This document shows, piece after piece, positions 1-10,669 of a stretch of DNA of 64,000 nt. Each line of letters begins with the position of its first letter. Positions within the stretch are counted from its first letter, which is position 1. Source of the DNA: Clostridiaceae bacterium (GTDB lineage: Bacteria > Bacillota > Clostridia > Acetivibrionales > DUMC01); the NCBI GenBank assembly GCA_012840075.1, contig DUMC01000020.1:1-64000 (forward strand), written 5' to 3'. The notes under the pieces were generated by a model. It saw only the letters and a program-made list of their open reading frames with translations, was not told the DNA's origin and ran no database searches. The position numbers and the translations under genes were made by a program.

Positions 1-126
1 ATAACAAAAACGGTTTACATAATACAGCTGTAAATCTTGGAAACCCTGTACCAACAACCTTTAGGACAATATTAGGTTTTCAATGTGCCGATATATGAAA
101 CTTTCAAATTATTTGCGTAAGTCCTG

Positions 127-492
127 TCAGTAAGATTTAAGATTATTTTTAATAATTCCTATGCCTTCGTAATATGTTACCGGTACAGTAAACAAGATCC
201 CCACATCAGGTTTGCCAAGATCGCCAACCACATTTCGTATGCACCTGATACAAGTAAATACTTTGTCATCTTCAAGAACTAAGAATATGGTTTTATTATG
301 GGGATTCCCTTCATTTAAAATGAATCTTAGCGATCCAAAAAGCGGTAAATCCTCAGTTCCTCCTGATGTAAGCGCTCTTGCCATTCCTGTACTGTCAATA
401 ATAGTTGCTCCGTTTATGCCTTCCCTTACAAAAGTCTTTAGCAATTCATTCAGTACTTCTACCTTGTTTAAAACCAGTACTAATAACTGCAT
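127..492 (-). CDS. PII-like small regulatory protein (putative)
   Basis: ORF 127..552 re-started at internal Met (MQLLVLVLNKVEVLNELLKTFVREGINGATIIDSTGMA); pattern resembles PII-like proteins; family assignment from memory. Confidence 0.55.
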   Translation of the reverse strand: MQLLVLVLNKVEVLNELLKTFVREGINGATIIDSTGMARALTSGGTEDLPLFGSLRFILNEGNPHNKTIFLVLEDDKVFTCIRCIRNVVGDLGKPDVGILFTVPVTYYEGIGIIKNNLKSY

Positions 493-680
493 GGTAACAT
501 ATCCTTTCCGGCACTGAATTCTAATTTTAGTGCAATAAAAATTCGTTTTCAAATTAATTACAGAACCGATAGCTCTTAATTAAGCGTAAAAGTTAGCACC
601 TATTTTACATTAGTTTAGATTTCTTTGTTTTTCGTTTAATAACAGGCAAATGCTTCTATTTGCATAATATCCTTCTTGGT

Positions 681-1880
681 TTACTCTTCCAGAAGCTGCA
701 TGCAGAATAACAATGCTCTGGGTATATGGAAAGGCCCCTTCCATATATTCCCTTTTAATGTATGGGAAACCGTTCCATCCCTATGCAAATATCCAAACCA
801 TTCACCATATTCCTTATCGAGGAATCTGCTGAAAGTCCATTCATGAACCTTGTTATACCAATCCATATATTTTTGATCGTTAGTGTGTTTATAAGCAAGC
901 AGTAATGCGTAAAGGGCTTCCGTATGAGGCCACCAGAGCTTCATGTCCCATTCAAGTTGCTCTGCCTGTTTTCCTTCTACATCAACAAAAGCAAAAATAC
1001 CGCCGTATTCTTTATCCCAGCCAATATCCAGTGACCAGTCAAGTATTTGAAGAGCTTTTTTCATTATATTTTCGTCTTTTTGGTATTCTGCTTCTTTCAT
1101 AAGGAACCATGCTGCTTCTATGGAATGCCCTGGATTAACGCATCTTCCTGCAGGAGTATCCAATCTTTCTCCTTTAAGTCCTACCGTTTCCAATAGAGCT
1201 TTTTCATCAGGTTTAAGAAAATCATTTAAAATCTCATTGGTATATTTTTGTGCCATAGCTTCGTAGTCAACTTCATAATTGTCATTGCGGGCTTCCTTAT
1301 CTATCTCTCTCATGATGTAATTTACATTTAGCAATATCATCGGAACCGCCATTGCTTTTGTTGCTCTGGTTTCAGAGTAGAATTTAGGAGTTATTTTAAA
1401 CGGGTCATTTGACGGGTCTTCATAGATTGATACAAGCAACTTATATATTTCCCTGGCTTTATTTAAAGCTTCTTTATTACCGGTTGCTTTATAATATTCG
1501 GCAAGACCTATTACTGCAAAAGTTTCACTGAAAAAATAACGCCTTTTTCTGAGAGGTCTGCCATCCTGGGTAACAACAAAAAACATGCGGCCGTCGGTGT
1601 CAATACAATGCTCCAATATGAACTTATAACCTAAATAAGCTGCTTCCAGCCACTCGTCCTTTTTGCCCAGGGTATTACATAATCTTGAATAAATCCATAA
1701 ACCTCTTCCTTGAAACCATACGGATTTATCAGTACTATACACATTGCCGTTTCTTTCGAGGCAGGTTAAATATCCACCGTATTTGCGGTCAAGAGAATTT
1801 TTCAGCCAAAAGGGTATGCAATCTTCCAGTAAAGCTTTTTTATAAAATTCATAAAGTTGTTTTTTATGTAAGAAATCCAT
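681..1880 (-). CDS. AGE family epimerase/isomerase (N-acylglucosamine 2-epimerase-like)
   Basis: 399 aa, alpha/alpha barrel signatures (VWFQGRGLWIYSRL, NPGHSIEAAWFLMKE, WDKEYGGIFAFVD, LWWPHTEAL). Confidence 0.9.
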   Translation of the reverse strand: MDFLHKKQLYEFYKKALLEDCIPFWLKNSLDRKYGGYLTCLERNGNVYSTDKSVWFQGRGLWIYSRLCNTLGKKDEWLEAAYLGYKFILEHCIDTDGRMFFVVTQDGRPLRKRRYFFSETFAVIGLAEYYKATGNKEALNKAREIYKLLVSIYEDPSNDPFKITPKFYSETRATKAMAVPMILLNVNYIMREIDKEARNDNYEVDYEAMAQKYTNEILNDFLKPDEKALLETVGLKGERLDTPAGRCVNPGHSIEAAWFLMKEAEYQKDENIMKKALQILDWSLDIGWDKEYGGIFAFVDVEGKQAEQLEWDMKLWWPHTEALYALLLAYKHTNDQKYMDWYNKVHEWTFSRFLDKEYGEWFGYLHRDGTVSHTLKGNIWKGPFHIPRALLFCMQLLEE

Positions 1881-1993
1881 ATATTACCACCTCGTAAAAG
1901 AGAATTAAATTGTCCTCTATATTATAGCACAAAATTTAAGTGTTATTTAAATGCAAGTTATATGTCACACAAATGATTGCCGGAGATTATTTA

Positions 1994-2797
1994 TTAAAAG
2001 ACCCTGTCCACATCAACACTAAGACCTTCAAAAATAATTGATTGTGCTTTTTCACCGCTTTTATATGTGACCATTTTGTCTACCCTGTAATTTTTGAACG
2101 AATAGATAAGGATTTCTTTTGAAAATACGTTTACGATCCAGTATTCTCTTATACCACTTAATAGATAAAGACGTAGTTTTTCTATCAAATCTTTTTCCTT
2201 GGTTGAAGGGGAGAGGACTTCTACCACCAGTGAAGGTATACCCCTGTATATTCCTTCTTCATCTATATTTTCCTTGTCGCATATAACTATGATATCAGGT
2301 TGAACAACATGAATATTATCTTTGCTGTTTTCCGGCTCGTTTTTTTCTTCGCTTTCAAGTTCGCTGATAATATCGTCCGTACTCATCCTTGTTATTTCAT
2401 CACTGACTTTTTTAGTCAGAGTAACATCAAAAGGAGAATCTAACGGTTCACATTCTTTATCCCTGAACCAAAGAGTAAACTCTCCGAAAATTTCCCTTAC
2501 AGCCTTTTGATGAGCATAATTAGGAGATGCCAGGAGGTATATTTTACCGTCTATGTATTCGTAACGCAATTCACTTTTTTGGGAGATCTCAAGAAAGTCT
2601 TTGTAAGAAATTTTTCGCCCTGAGAATGCCGAAAATCTTTCAGAAGCTTCCCTGATGAAATATGTGTCGATATTGTCGGTATAAGTAGTGAGTCGTGCAA
2701 TCTTTTTGCCGTTTTTGGTAATAATTATATCTTCATATTTGCATAATTTAAGATATTTACCAAAATTATTCTGGACTTCCGTTGCAGAAACTTGCAT
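1994..2797 (-). CDS. Phd/YefM-like antitoxin N-terminus fused to Uma2-family (DUF820) putative endonuclease
   Basis: N-term MQVSATEVQNNFGKYLKLCKYEDIIITKNGKKIARL is Phd-like; C-term VVQPDIIVICD...GIPSLVVEVLSPSTKEKDLIEKLRLYLLSGIREYWIVN is Uma2-like. Confidence 0.85.
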   Translation of the reverse strand: MQVSATEVQNNFGKYLKLCKYEDIIITKNGKKIARLTTYTDNIDTYFIREASERFSAFSGRKISYKDFLEISQKSELRYEYIDGKIYLLASPNYAHQKAVREIFGEFTLWFRDKECEPLDSPFDVTLTKKVSDEITRMSTDDIISELESEEKNEPENSKDNIHVVQPDIIVICDKENIDEEGIYRGIPSLVVEVLSPSTKEKDLIEKLRLYLLSGIREYWIVNVFSKEILIYSFKNYRVDKMVTYKSGEKAQSIIFEGLSVDVDRVF

Positions 2798-3002
2798 AAA
2801 TCCACCTCCGATTTGAATAATTTCAGGTGAAACGGAATATTATGTTTTGCTATGTTGCATGATATCAATATTGATTCTTATATATTATTTTGCAAATAAT
2901 TTAACTATATAAATTAAACAATTTAGTTAAATTATAACATTAAATAGCTAAATTATCAATAAAATTCTTTCATTTTGCCTAAAACAATATATCAGGTGAT
3001 AA

Positions 3003-3773
3003 TCAAGAAATGATTAAATCATAAAAGATTTTTCCAAATAAAAGCAAAATTACAATTAAAACAAAAGGTTTGATCACTCCGGATCCTTTCTTTATGGCAA
3101 GACCTGATCCCAGCCAGTTCCCAAGTATACCGCATAAGGCTGCTGGAATTCCGACTTGAAACATCACCTTATTGCTGAAAATAAAAGTAACCAATGCAGC
3201 TACATTCGATGCTAAATTTACAATCTTAGCATTACCTGAAGCAGTTTTTAAATTAAATCCGACAATTCCGGTATATGCAAGAATTAAAAATGTACCCGTT
3301 CCCGGTCCGAAAAAACCATCATAAGCTCCTATAACGAATCCTATGATTAAAGAAAAAACAATAACTTTCCAGGATGGAAGATTAAATTCGATATCGTCTT
3401 TTCCGAAATTTTTCCTTGTTAACACAAATACTGCAATGACAGGCAAGGCTATAATAAGAAAGTATTGTAAATATTTTTCTTCTAAAGAAAGAGCAAGCCT
3501 GGCTCCGGCATAAGAACCTACGAGGGCACCTAATACGGAAGCAAAAGCGGATTTTAAATTGACATTTCCGCTTCTAATATATCTATAAGTAGATATTGCA
3601 GTACCAAAAGTAGAAGAAAATTTGTTAGTGGCAATTGCATTATGCATGGGTAATCCGGCAAATAAATATGCAGGAAGAGAAATCAGCCCTCCGCCCCCTG
3701 CAATTGAATCCAAAAAACCTGCAACAAATATAAGTGGGCAAACAGTTAAAATTACTTTTATTGTTATATCCAT
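3003..3773 (-). CDS. TauE/SafE family sulfite exporter-like membrane protein
   Basis: Hydrophobic ORF with FVAGFLDSIAGGGGLISLPAYLFAGLP motif; start moved to ATG with GGAAAGG upstream. Confidence 0.85.
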   Translation of the reverse strand: MDITIKVILTVCPLIFVAGFLDSIAGGGGLISLPAYLFAGLPMHNAIATNKFSSTFGTAISTYRYIRSGNVNLKSAFASVLGALVGSYAGARLALSLEEKYLQYFLIIALPVIAVFVLTRKNFGKDDIEFNLPSWKVIVFSLIIGFVIGAYDGFFGPGTGTFLILAYTGIVGFNLKTASGNAKIVNLASNVAALVTFIFSNKVMFQVGIPAALCGILGNWLGSGLAIKKGSGVIKPFVLIVILLLFGKIFYDLIIS

Positions 3774-4027
3774 ACTACATACCTTTCCTAATTTTAATAT
3801 AAAGTGCAAATATTAAGCCTTTTTTATTGAGGCCAGTTTACGGAGAAATTTCGGCCGCATTCTTTAATCGTTTAAATTTGATACCGATAGCAATTTTTCT
3901 CTAATTTTATCATAAAAATAAACTTCAATTCAATTAAGCAAGAAACAACAAAATAAAAAATGCAAATATAAAAGAAAAATAGTACTTGCCAATGATCAAG
4001 AAATGATTTATTCTAAAAATGTTATAC

Positions 4028-4045
4028 TTGTATACAATTATACAA
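4028..4045. promoter_or_regulatory. Palindromic operator candidate TTGTATA-CAAT-TATACAA
   Basis: Perfect 7-bp inverted repeat about 50 bp upstream of the TAXI gene. Confidence 0.45.
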
Positions 4046-4096
4046 AGTATGACTAAAAATTGTAAAATTGAAAAGAATTAAGAGGAGGATCTGGTT

Positions 4097-5062
4097 ATGA
4101 AAAAGATTATAGCAATCTTATTAGTAGCTGTTATGTTACTTACATTGGCTTCCTGCAGTGGTGTGGGGAGAACTACGGCTTTGAAATTGACAACAGGCGG
4201 TGTATCAGGTACATATTATCCATATGGTGGAGCAATGGCCCAAATTTTTTCCAGCAAAATGAATAATGTTAAAGTAACAGCCAATTCTTCCGGAGCATCT
4301 GCGGAAAATATTAGGCTTGTAGGAAAGGGAGGAAAGAATGACGGAGCCGATCTTGGCATAGTCCAAAATGATGTTATGGCCTATGCGTATGAAGGCGTTG
4401 AGCAATTCAGCGGAGAGAAGATCGATACATTCCGTACAATTGCAACTCTTTATCCCGAATACATACAGATTGTTGTGGCAAAAGACAGCGGAATAAATTC
4501 CATTGCTGACATGAAAGGAAAGCGCATATCCATCGGTGACGCAGGTTCAGGTGTTGAAGCAAATGCAAAACAGATTTTGGAGGCATATGGATTGACATTT
4601 GATGACATAAATGCAAGCCATCTTTCTTTCAAGGAATCCGGGCAAGCTTTACAAGATAAGCAGATAGATGGTTTCTTCTGTACGGCAGGTATACCGAATA
4701 CGGCAATCCAAGAAGTAGCCCTCCAACGTCCAATAAAAATACTCAGCATTGATGAAGATAAAGCAAAACAGTTGATTGAAAAATATCCGTTTTATGTACA
4801 AGTTACTATTCCCAAGGATATTTATAACACTGAAGAAGATGCAAAATCTCTTGCAGTCATGGCAACTTTAATATGTAATAAAGATTTAAGCGAAGATTTG
4901 GTGTATAATCTGACTAAGACACTTTTTGAAAATCAGGCTGAACTTGCAGCAGCTCATGCAAAAGGTGCAGAGCTCAGCTTAGAAAAAGCTGTTGAAGGAG
5001 TGTCAGTTCCTTTCCACCCGGGTGCTGAAAAATATTACAAAGAAAAAGGTGTTTTAAAATAG
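4097..5062 (+). CDS. TAXI family TRAP transporter solute-binding lipoprotein
   Basis: Lipoprotein signal (LLTLASCSG), LTTGGVSGTYYPYGGAMAQIFS and TLYPEYIQIVV motifs; RBS AGGAGG. Confidence 0.93.
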   Translation: MKKIIAILLVAVMLLTLASCSGVGRTTALKLTTGGVSGTYYPYGGAMAQIFSSKMNNVKVTANSSGASAENIRLVGKGGKNDGADLGIVQNDVMAYAYEGVEQFSGEKIDTFRTIATLYPEYIQIVVAKDSGINSIADMKGKRISIGDAGSGVEANAKQILEAYGLTFDDINASHLSFKESGQALQDKQIDGFFCTAGIPNTAIQEVALQRPIKILSIDEDKAKQLIEKYPFYVQVTIPKDIYNTEEDAKSLAVMATLICNKDLSEDLVYNLTKTLFENQAELAAAHAKGAELSLEKAVEGVSVPFHPGAEKYYKEKGVLK

Positions 5063-5077
5063 ATCAAGAATTTAACA

Positions 5078-5692
5078 ATGAGTGTTTGTAAAACAAACAT
5101 GGAAAATTTGAAAATGAATTTTAGGTGCAGGCTTTTAAGGTCTGCACCGGTTTTAAGGTTTGCACCGACACTGATAAGATCCGAAGGTGGACTTGCGAGA
5201 AAATCCGCATTGGTACCGCTAATATTGCTGTTAATATTGCTAATAATATTATTTCCCATGTTTCCGCATTTAGTGCTTTCTCATGATAATGATATCGTAT
5301 GGTGCAAACCTATAAAAAGGGATGAAAAATTTGTAATAAGATATATTCATTCTGTGAATAAGTCTCCGGTAGAAGACAGCATTAGATGGAACGGAAAGAA
5401 GCTGATTATATGCGAAACGCTATATCAATCTTATGGAGCAGGAATTCCAAATGAACCTGAAGACAGTCAGACTTTTACCTGGACTGATAAAGGGCTTTTA
5501 CTATCAAATATAAATCTTGAAAGGTATTCTATTGATTTATTTGTTGGTACGATTGCCGATCATTATTTAATTTACAGGGACCGTGAATATCAACTTAAAA
5601 AACTGGCAGGAGAGCAAATTTTGTTGAATATTTCAGTAAAAAGATTGTCTGCATTTAATTTATTGTTTCGGAAAACGTATTTAAGTTGTTAA
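5078..5692 (+). CDS. DUF1850-type protein associated with TAXI-TRAP transporters
   Basis: Position between TAXI and TRAP permease; FVIRYIHSVNKSPVEDSIRW motif; exact start uncertain. Confidence 0.75.
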   Translation: MSVCKTNMENLKMNFRCRLLRSAPVLRFAPTLIRSEGGLARKSALVPLILLLILLIILFPMFPHLVLSHDNDIVWCKPIKRDEKFVIRYIHSVNKSPVEDSIRWNGKKLIICETLYQSYGAGIPNEPEDSQTFTWTDKGLLLSNINLERYSIDLFVGTIADHYLIYRDREYQLKKLAGEQILLNISVKRLSAFNLLFRKTYLSC

Positions 5693-5769
5693 TATACTTA
5701 TGTTTATTGGTAAACGGACTAATATTTGGTTGGTAATTATATAATATACCAAGAATCGGGAGGAGTTAA

Positions 5770-7800
5770 ATGAAATTATCAAAACCTCGTAGCCAAAAAA
5801 CTTCAAAACAAAATAAAGATATGATTTCGAATATTGATATTACAGGGTTGTCGGAAGAAGAGATTGCCAGGCTGGAAGCTGAAGCAGCACTACAAAAATA
5901 TGATAAGGAATCTTCTTATCGAAATAATTTAAAAAAAGTTCCCAATACCATTGTATCAATTATACTAATATCTTTTTCCTTGTTCCAGTTAGGTACGAGT
6001 ATTCTTGGAGTTCTGCCGGCTCAACTTCAAAGGAGCTATCACTTAGCTTTTGTTATTGCGCTGGTATATTTACTTTATCCTGCGAGAAAAGGCGGAAGAA
6101 AGGATATTATACCCTGGTATGATGTAGTGCTGGCAATAATTTCAACGGGACTTATATTGTATATTCCATATAATTATAGATATTTAATGGCAAATATGGG
6201 GAATTACCGTCCTATTGAGTTCATAATAGCCGTAGCAGGAATACTTGCTGTTATGGAAGCATGCCGGAGGGTTGTAGGCATACCTATACTGGCAGTAGTT
6301 TGCGCATTTATTGCATATGCCTACTTTGGTCCTTATATGCCCGGATTTTTATGGCATGGAGGATATTCAATCACCCGTATAGCCAATTATCTTTTTTATA
6401 CAACTGAAGGCGTATTTGGTACACCCCTGGGAGTATCCGCAACTTATATTTTCTTGTTCATCCTTTTCGGTGCATTTCTTGAAAAGACCGGTGTGGGTAA
6501 ATTATTTATAGATTTATCTAATGCAATTGCAGGAAAAGCACCTGGAGGTCCTGCAAAGGTTGCGGTTATAGCGAGCGCTCTTGAAGGTACAGTATCCGGA
6601 AGTTCAGTGGCAAACACAGTTGGATCCGGCAGTTTCACAATTCCTACCATGAAAAAACTTGGTTATAAACCTGAATTTGCTGCAGCAGTAGAAGCAGCAG
6701 CTTCCACAGGTGGACAGATCATGCCGCCCATCATGGGTGCAGCAGCATTTTTGATGGCAGATATTATAGGTGTAGGTTACTCAAAGGTTGTGGTATCTGC
6801 AATTATTCCTGCTGTACTATACTTTGCAGGAGTGTTGATATCCGTCCATGTAGAAGCGAAAAAAATCGGTCTTAGGGGTATGGATGCTGCAGACATACCT
6901 AGTATAAAAACTATCATGTTAGAACGTGGACATTTGCTCTTGGCATTAGTCGTCATGATTACCGTTCTTAGCATGAACTTTTCTCCTATTTTTGCCGCAC
7001 TGGCTGCCATTGCCACTTCAATTGTTTCAAGTTCTCTAAGAAAAAATACCAGGTTAAAATTTCAAGATATTATTGATGCATTGCAAAACGGAGCACGCAG
7101 TATTTTAGGCGTAGCTATTGCATGTGCCATGGCAGGAATTATAGTGGGAGTAGTAGGTCTTACAGGTCTTGGATTAAATCTTGCAAACGGACTCGTGGAG
7201 TTGGCAGGAGGTAAGTTATTACCCATGCTGTTTTTTACGATGATTTCATCACTAATTCTTGGAATGGGAGTACCTACTACGGCAAACTACTTGATAACGT
7301 CCACCATATGCGCTCCGGCACTGCTTAAAATGGGAGTTCCTATTATGGCTGCTCACATGTTCGTGTTTTATTTTGGAATAATTGCTGATATAACTCCACC
7401 TGTTGCACTTGCAGCGATGGCAGGCTCGGCAATTGCCAAAAGCGATCCGTTTAAGACAGGAATTACGGCTACACGTATTGCAATTGCTGCTTTCATAGTT
7501 CCGTACATTTTCGCTTTAAATCCGCAGATGTTGATGATAGATGTAACCGCAATTGGGATAATACAAATATTAGTGACGTCTTTAGTAGGAATGTATGCAA
7601 TTTCCGGTGCATTGGGAGGATACTTCCTATATCATGTTTACTGGTATGAGCGCATAATTTTGATAGTTGCCGGTTTAATGCTGATTTATCCTGAACTAAT
7701 AACGGATATAGTTGGTTTAATAATAATTTCAATAATAGGGGTCTTGCAGACAACCAGAAAGAAAAGAGAATTACAAAAAGAAAAAGGAACTACAATATAA
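5770..7800 (+). CDS. TRAP transporter fused permease (4TM/12TM)
   Basis: 676 aa multi-pass protein; ASTGGQIMPPIMGAAAFLMADIIGVGYSKVVVSA and GMGVPTTANYLI motifs. Confidence 0.93.
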   Translation: MKLSKPRSQKTSKQNKDMISNIDITGLSEEEIARLEAEAALQKYDKESSYRNNLKKVPNTIVSIILISFSLFQLGTSILGVLPAQLQRSYHLAFVIALVYLLYPARKGGRKDIIPWYDVVLAIISTGLILYIPYNYRYLMANMGNYRPIEFIIAVAGILAVMEACRRVVGIPILAVVCAFIAYAYFGPYMPGFLWHGGYSITRIANYLFYTTEGVFGTPLGVSATYIFLFILFGAFLEKTGVGKLFIDLSNAIAGKAPGGPAKVAVIASALEGTVSGSSVANTVGSGSFTIPTMKKLGYKPEFAAAVEAAASTGGQIMPPIMGAAAFLMADIIGVGYSKVVVSAIIPAVLYFAGVLISVHVEAKKIGLRGMDAADIPSIKTIMLERGHLLLALVVMITVLSMNFSPIFAALAAIATSIVSSSLRKNTRLKFQDIIDALQNGARSILGVAIACAMAGIIVGVVGLTGLGLNLANGLVELAGGKLLPMLFFTMISSLILGMGVPTTANYLITSTICAPALLKMGVPIMAAHMFVFYFGIIADITPPVALAAMAGSAIAKSDPFKTGITATRIAIAAFIVPYIFALNPQMLMIDVTAIGIIQILVTSLVGMYAISGALGGYFLYHVYWYERIILIVAGLMLIYPELITDIVGLIIISIIGVLQTTRKKRELQKEKGTTI

Positions 7801-7867
7801 AGCATGAAAATTTGGACATAAAAAAGTCAGTAGGCTTTTATTGTATATTAACTGTATATAAGGTTTC

Positions 7868-8548
7868 ATGATGCCTGAATATATTGTACGTATAGACTTT
7901 TTCAATCTGCCTGCAAGAGCAGCCGGTGAGACTGAATATACATGGGCAGTTATGGAACCGCCAAAGGGCATGGGTCCATATGCACAGAATAAACTTAGAA
8001 AAACAAACTTTGAATTTTCCGGATATCTTGTATGCAATACCGGAAAACAAGACAGGATTAATAATGCATTTAAGTTCGTCGATTGGATGTACAGCCCCGA
8101 AGGTAAGGAAATTCTCAGTTGGGGTAAAGAAGGTGTAACCTATGAGGTAGTAAACGGCAAAAAACAATTCATCATGGATGATAAAGGAACACCTCCTCGT
8201 AACCTGTATGGTATAGGAACTTACGGATTATATCAAGTTGTAGATCCTGAATCCAATGAAGCGCTTTACACTGAAGAAAATGTCAGAGAAGCAAGAAAAG
8301 CTATAAATTATTTGGAAGACAGAGCTAACCCATTACACTGGCTCCCGCTTAACGAGGCAGAAACCGAGATACAGTCTCAGCTTGGAACTACAATTAAAAC
8401 ATATGTAGATGAACAGCTTTCCAAGTTTATGCTTGACCAGAGACCTTTAAGCGAATGGGATGCATACGTTCAGGAAGTAAAAGCTTTAGGTGTGGATGAC
8501 CTTATCAAGATGTATGAAACAGCATATAACAGAATTATGAAAAAGTAA
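7868..8548 (+). pseudogene. 5'-truncated extracellular solute-binding protein (C-terminal part only)
   Basis: No signal peptide or N-terminal lobe; aligns by eye to the C-terminal part of the SBP at 21244..21867 (FVDWMYSPEGKEILSWGKEGVTYEVVNGKKQFI). Confidence 0.75.
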
Positions 8549-8703
8549 GGCTGGCAGTATTCGGATATAAGTAAATAAATAAAATAGATATAAGTAATAG
8601 GTAATATATTATTGCAGATATATGCAGATATAATATAAGATTTCGGTAATACCGGGGAGTTGCAATATTCCCCGGTATTAAAAGTTAGGGGGTAAATATT
8701 TGG

Positions 8704-9678
8704 ATGGAGATTGTTAAAACGAAAGGCTCAGTATCAAATTATAGTAATGGGCTACCGTCCAAAGAGAAAAAAGAAAATAAGTTTTTAAAAAAGTTCAAAA
8801 GAGGCAAGTACTTGTTTTTGTTAGTAATACCAACGGTAATATGTATGCTTTTGTTTTATTATCTTCCTATGTGGGGGATTTTAATTGCTTTTAAGCAATA
8901 TTCACCATTTAAAGGTCTTGCCGGAAGCCCATGGGTTGGTTTAAAGCATTTCCGGACTTTTTTTGAGAACCCGTTTTTTTTCAGGTATTTTAGAAATACA
9001 ATATTGCTGTCTTTTTATTCTCTGATATGGGGATTTCCTGCACCTATAATATTTGCATTGATTTTAAATGATGTTCAAAATATAAGATTTAAAAAATTAG
9101 TACAGACAGTAAGCTACATGCCTCATTTTTATTCAACTGTAGTGGTAGTGGGGCTTTTTACTATGTTCCTGTCACCTACCAGCGGACCGGTGAATAAACT
9201 TATACAGTTTTTTGGACATAAACCCATAAGTTTTTTGGCAGATGCAAAGTATTTTAGAACAATATATGTCGCTTCAGAAATATGGCAAAACTTAGGATGG
9301 GGAGCTATTATATATTTGGCAGCACTTACCAATATAGATCCACAGCTATACGAAGCTGCTATAATAGACGGAGCATCTAAATTTAAGAGGCTTATTTACG
9401 TTACTTTGCCTTGCCTGGCTCCAACCATAATAACAATGTTACTTTTAAGGCTCGGACATATCATGAATGTTGGTTTTGAAAGAGCCTACCTGCTTCAAAA
9501 ACCATCAACTTATGAAACATCGGACATAATTCAGACTTATATTTACAGAACCGGTATTGAAAGCAATAATTTTAGTTTTGCTTCGGCAGTAGGGTTATTT
9601 AATTCGGTAATTAACGTAATTTTTCTTGTAGGATGTAATAAGCTTTCACAATACCTGACTGAAACGAGTCTTTGGTAG
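8704..9678 (+). CDS. ABC transporter permease, LplB-like
   Basis: FLLVIPTVICMLLFYYLPMWGILIAFKQYSPFKG; EAAIIDGASKFKRLIYVTLPCLAPTI motif. Confidence 0.93.
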   Translation: MEIVKTKGSVSNYSNGLPSKEKKENKFLKKFKRGKYLFLLVIPTVICMLLFYYLPMWGILIAFKQYSPFKGLAGSPWVGLKHFRTFFENPFFFRYFRNTILLSFYSLIWGFPAPIIFALILNDVQNIRFKKLVQTVSYMPHFYSTVVVVGLFTMFLSPTSGPVNKLIQFFGHKPISFLADAKYFRTIYVASEIWQNLGWGAIIYLAALTNIDPQLYEAAIIDGASKFKRLIYVTLPCLAPTIITMLLLRLGHIMNVGFERAYLLQKPSTYETSDIIQTYIYRTGIESNNFSFASAVGLFNSVINVIFLVGCNKLSQYLTETSLW

Positions 9679-9694
9679 AAAGGTGATATAATTT

Positions 9695-10567
9695 ATGAGA
9701 AAATACAGATTTTCAATTTTAAAAATAATAAGTACAATTGTATTGCTTTTTGTGCTATTTGTTACTTTGTATCCGTTTGTATACATGGTTGCTGTTTCTT
9801 TTTCCGAAAATATATACGTATTAAGGAATGAAATCACATTTTACCCAAAAGGTTTTAATTTAAAAACTTACAAGAAAGTATTTGAAGATAAAAGGCTTTT
9901 ACCTGCCTATAAAAATACAATTATCTACGTAATACTTGGTACGGCTATTGCTCTTTTTGTAACTACTACAGGTGCATACGCTTTGAGTAAAAAAGAACGT
10001 TGTCCGTTTTCAGGATTAATAAATAAGATGCTTATTGTGATTATGTTTTTCAATGGAGGAATGATTCCCACATATTTGGCTATTAACTGGCTTGGAATGT
10101 ATGATACTATTTGGGCGGTGGTTTTGCCCGGAGCTTTAAATGCTTGGAATTTGATAATCATGCGGAGCTTTTTCATAAATTATCCTACTGAAATAGAAGA
10201 ATCAGGGCAAATAGACGGCCTCAACGATTTAGGAATATTGTGGTACCTTGTTCTTCCCACATCTACTGCCGTAACGGCAACTATCGGGTTGTTTTACGCT
10301 GTAGGTTTATGGAATGCATTTTTCGGTCCGTTTATATATTTGCGTGATAATTCTAAATATCCGTTACAGATTATTTTGCGGCAAATTGTTTTAAAAGGGG
10401 AAGCAATAGATTCAGAAATGATACTTTCCAGCGGTAAGGAGATTATTGCGGAAGATTCTATAAAATACGCAACTATCATAGTTTCTATAATACCGATAAT
10501 ACTGGCTTATCCTTATTTGCAGAAATATTTTGTTAAAGGCGTAATGATAGGTTCGATAAAAGGTTAG
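9695..10567 (+). CDS. Carbohydrate ABC transporter permease, LplC-like
   Basis: MFFNGGMIPTYLAINWLGMYDTIWAVVLPGALNAWNLIIMRSFF; EESGQIDGLNDLGILWYLVLP; ends YFVKGVMIGSIKG. Confidence 0.93.
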   Translation: MRKYRFSILKIISTIVLLFVLFVTLYPFVYMVAVSFSENIYVLRNEITFYPKGFNLKTYKKVFEDKRLLPAYKNTIIYVILGTAIALFVTTTGAYALSKKERCPFSGLINKMLIVIMFFNGGMIPTYLAINWLGMYDTIWAVVLPGALNAWNLIIMRSFFINYPTEIEESGQIDGLNDLGILWYLVLPTSTAVTATIGLFYAVGLWNAFFGPFIYLRDNSKYPLQIILRQIVLKGEAIDSEMILSSGKEIIAEDSIKYATIIVSIIPIILAYPYLQKYFVKGVMIGSIKG

Positions 10568-10595
10568 AAAATATGAAATCTAAAGAAATTGAGAT

Positions 10596-10650
10596 AAGGC
10601 AAACAATGATTCCTGCAATATAGGAATTATTGTTTGCCTTGTGTTTTTAT
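10596..10650 (+). terminator. Rho-independent terminator
   Basis: AAGGCAAACAAT...ATTGTTTGCCTT stem followed by a T-rich run; may also serve the convergent MCP gene. Confidence 0.8.
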
Positions 10651-10669
10651 GCTTTTTAAGCATCTTATT

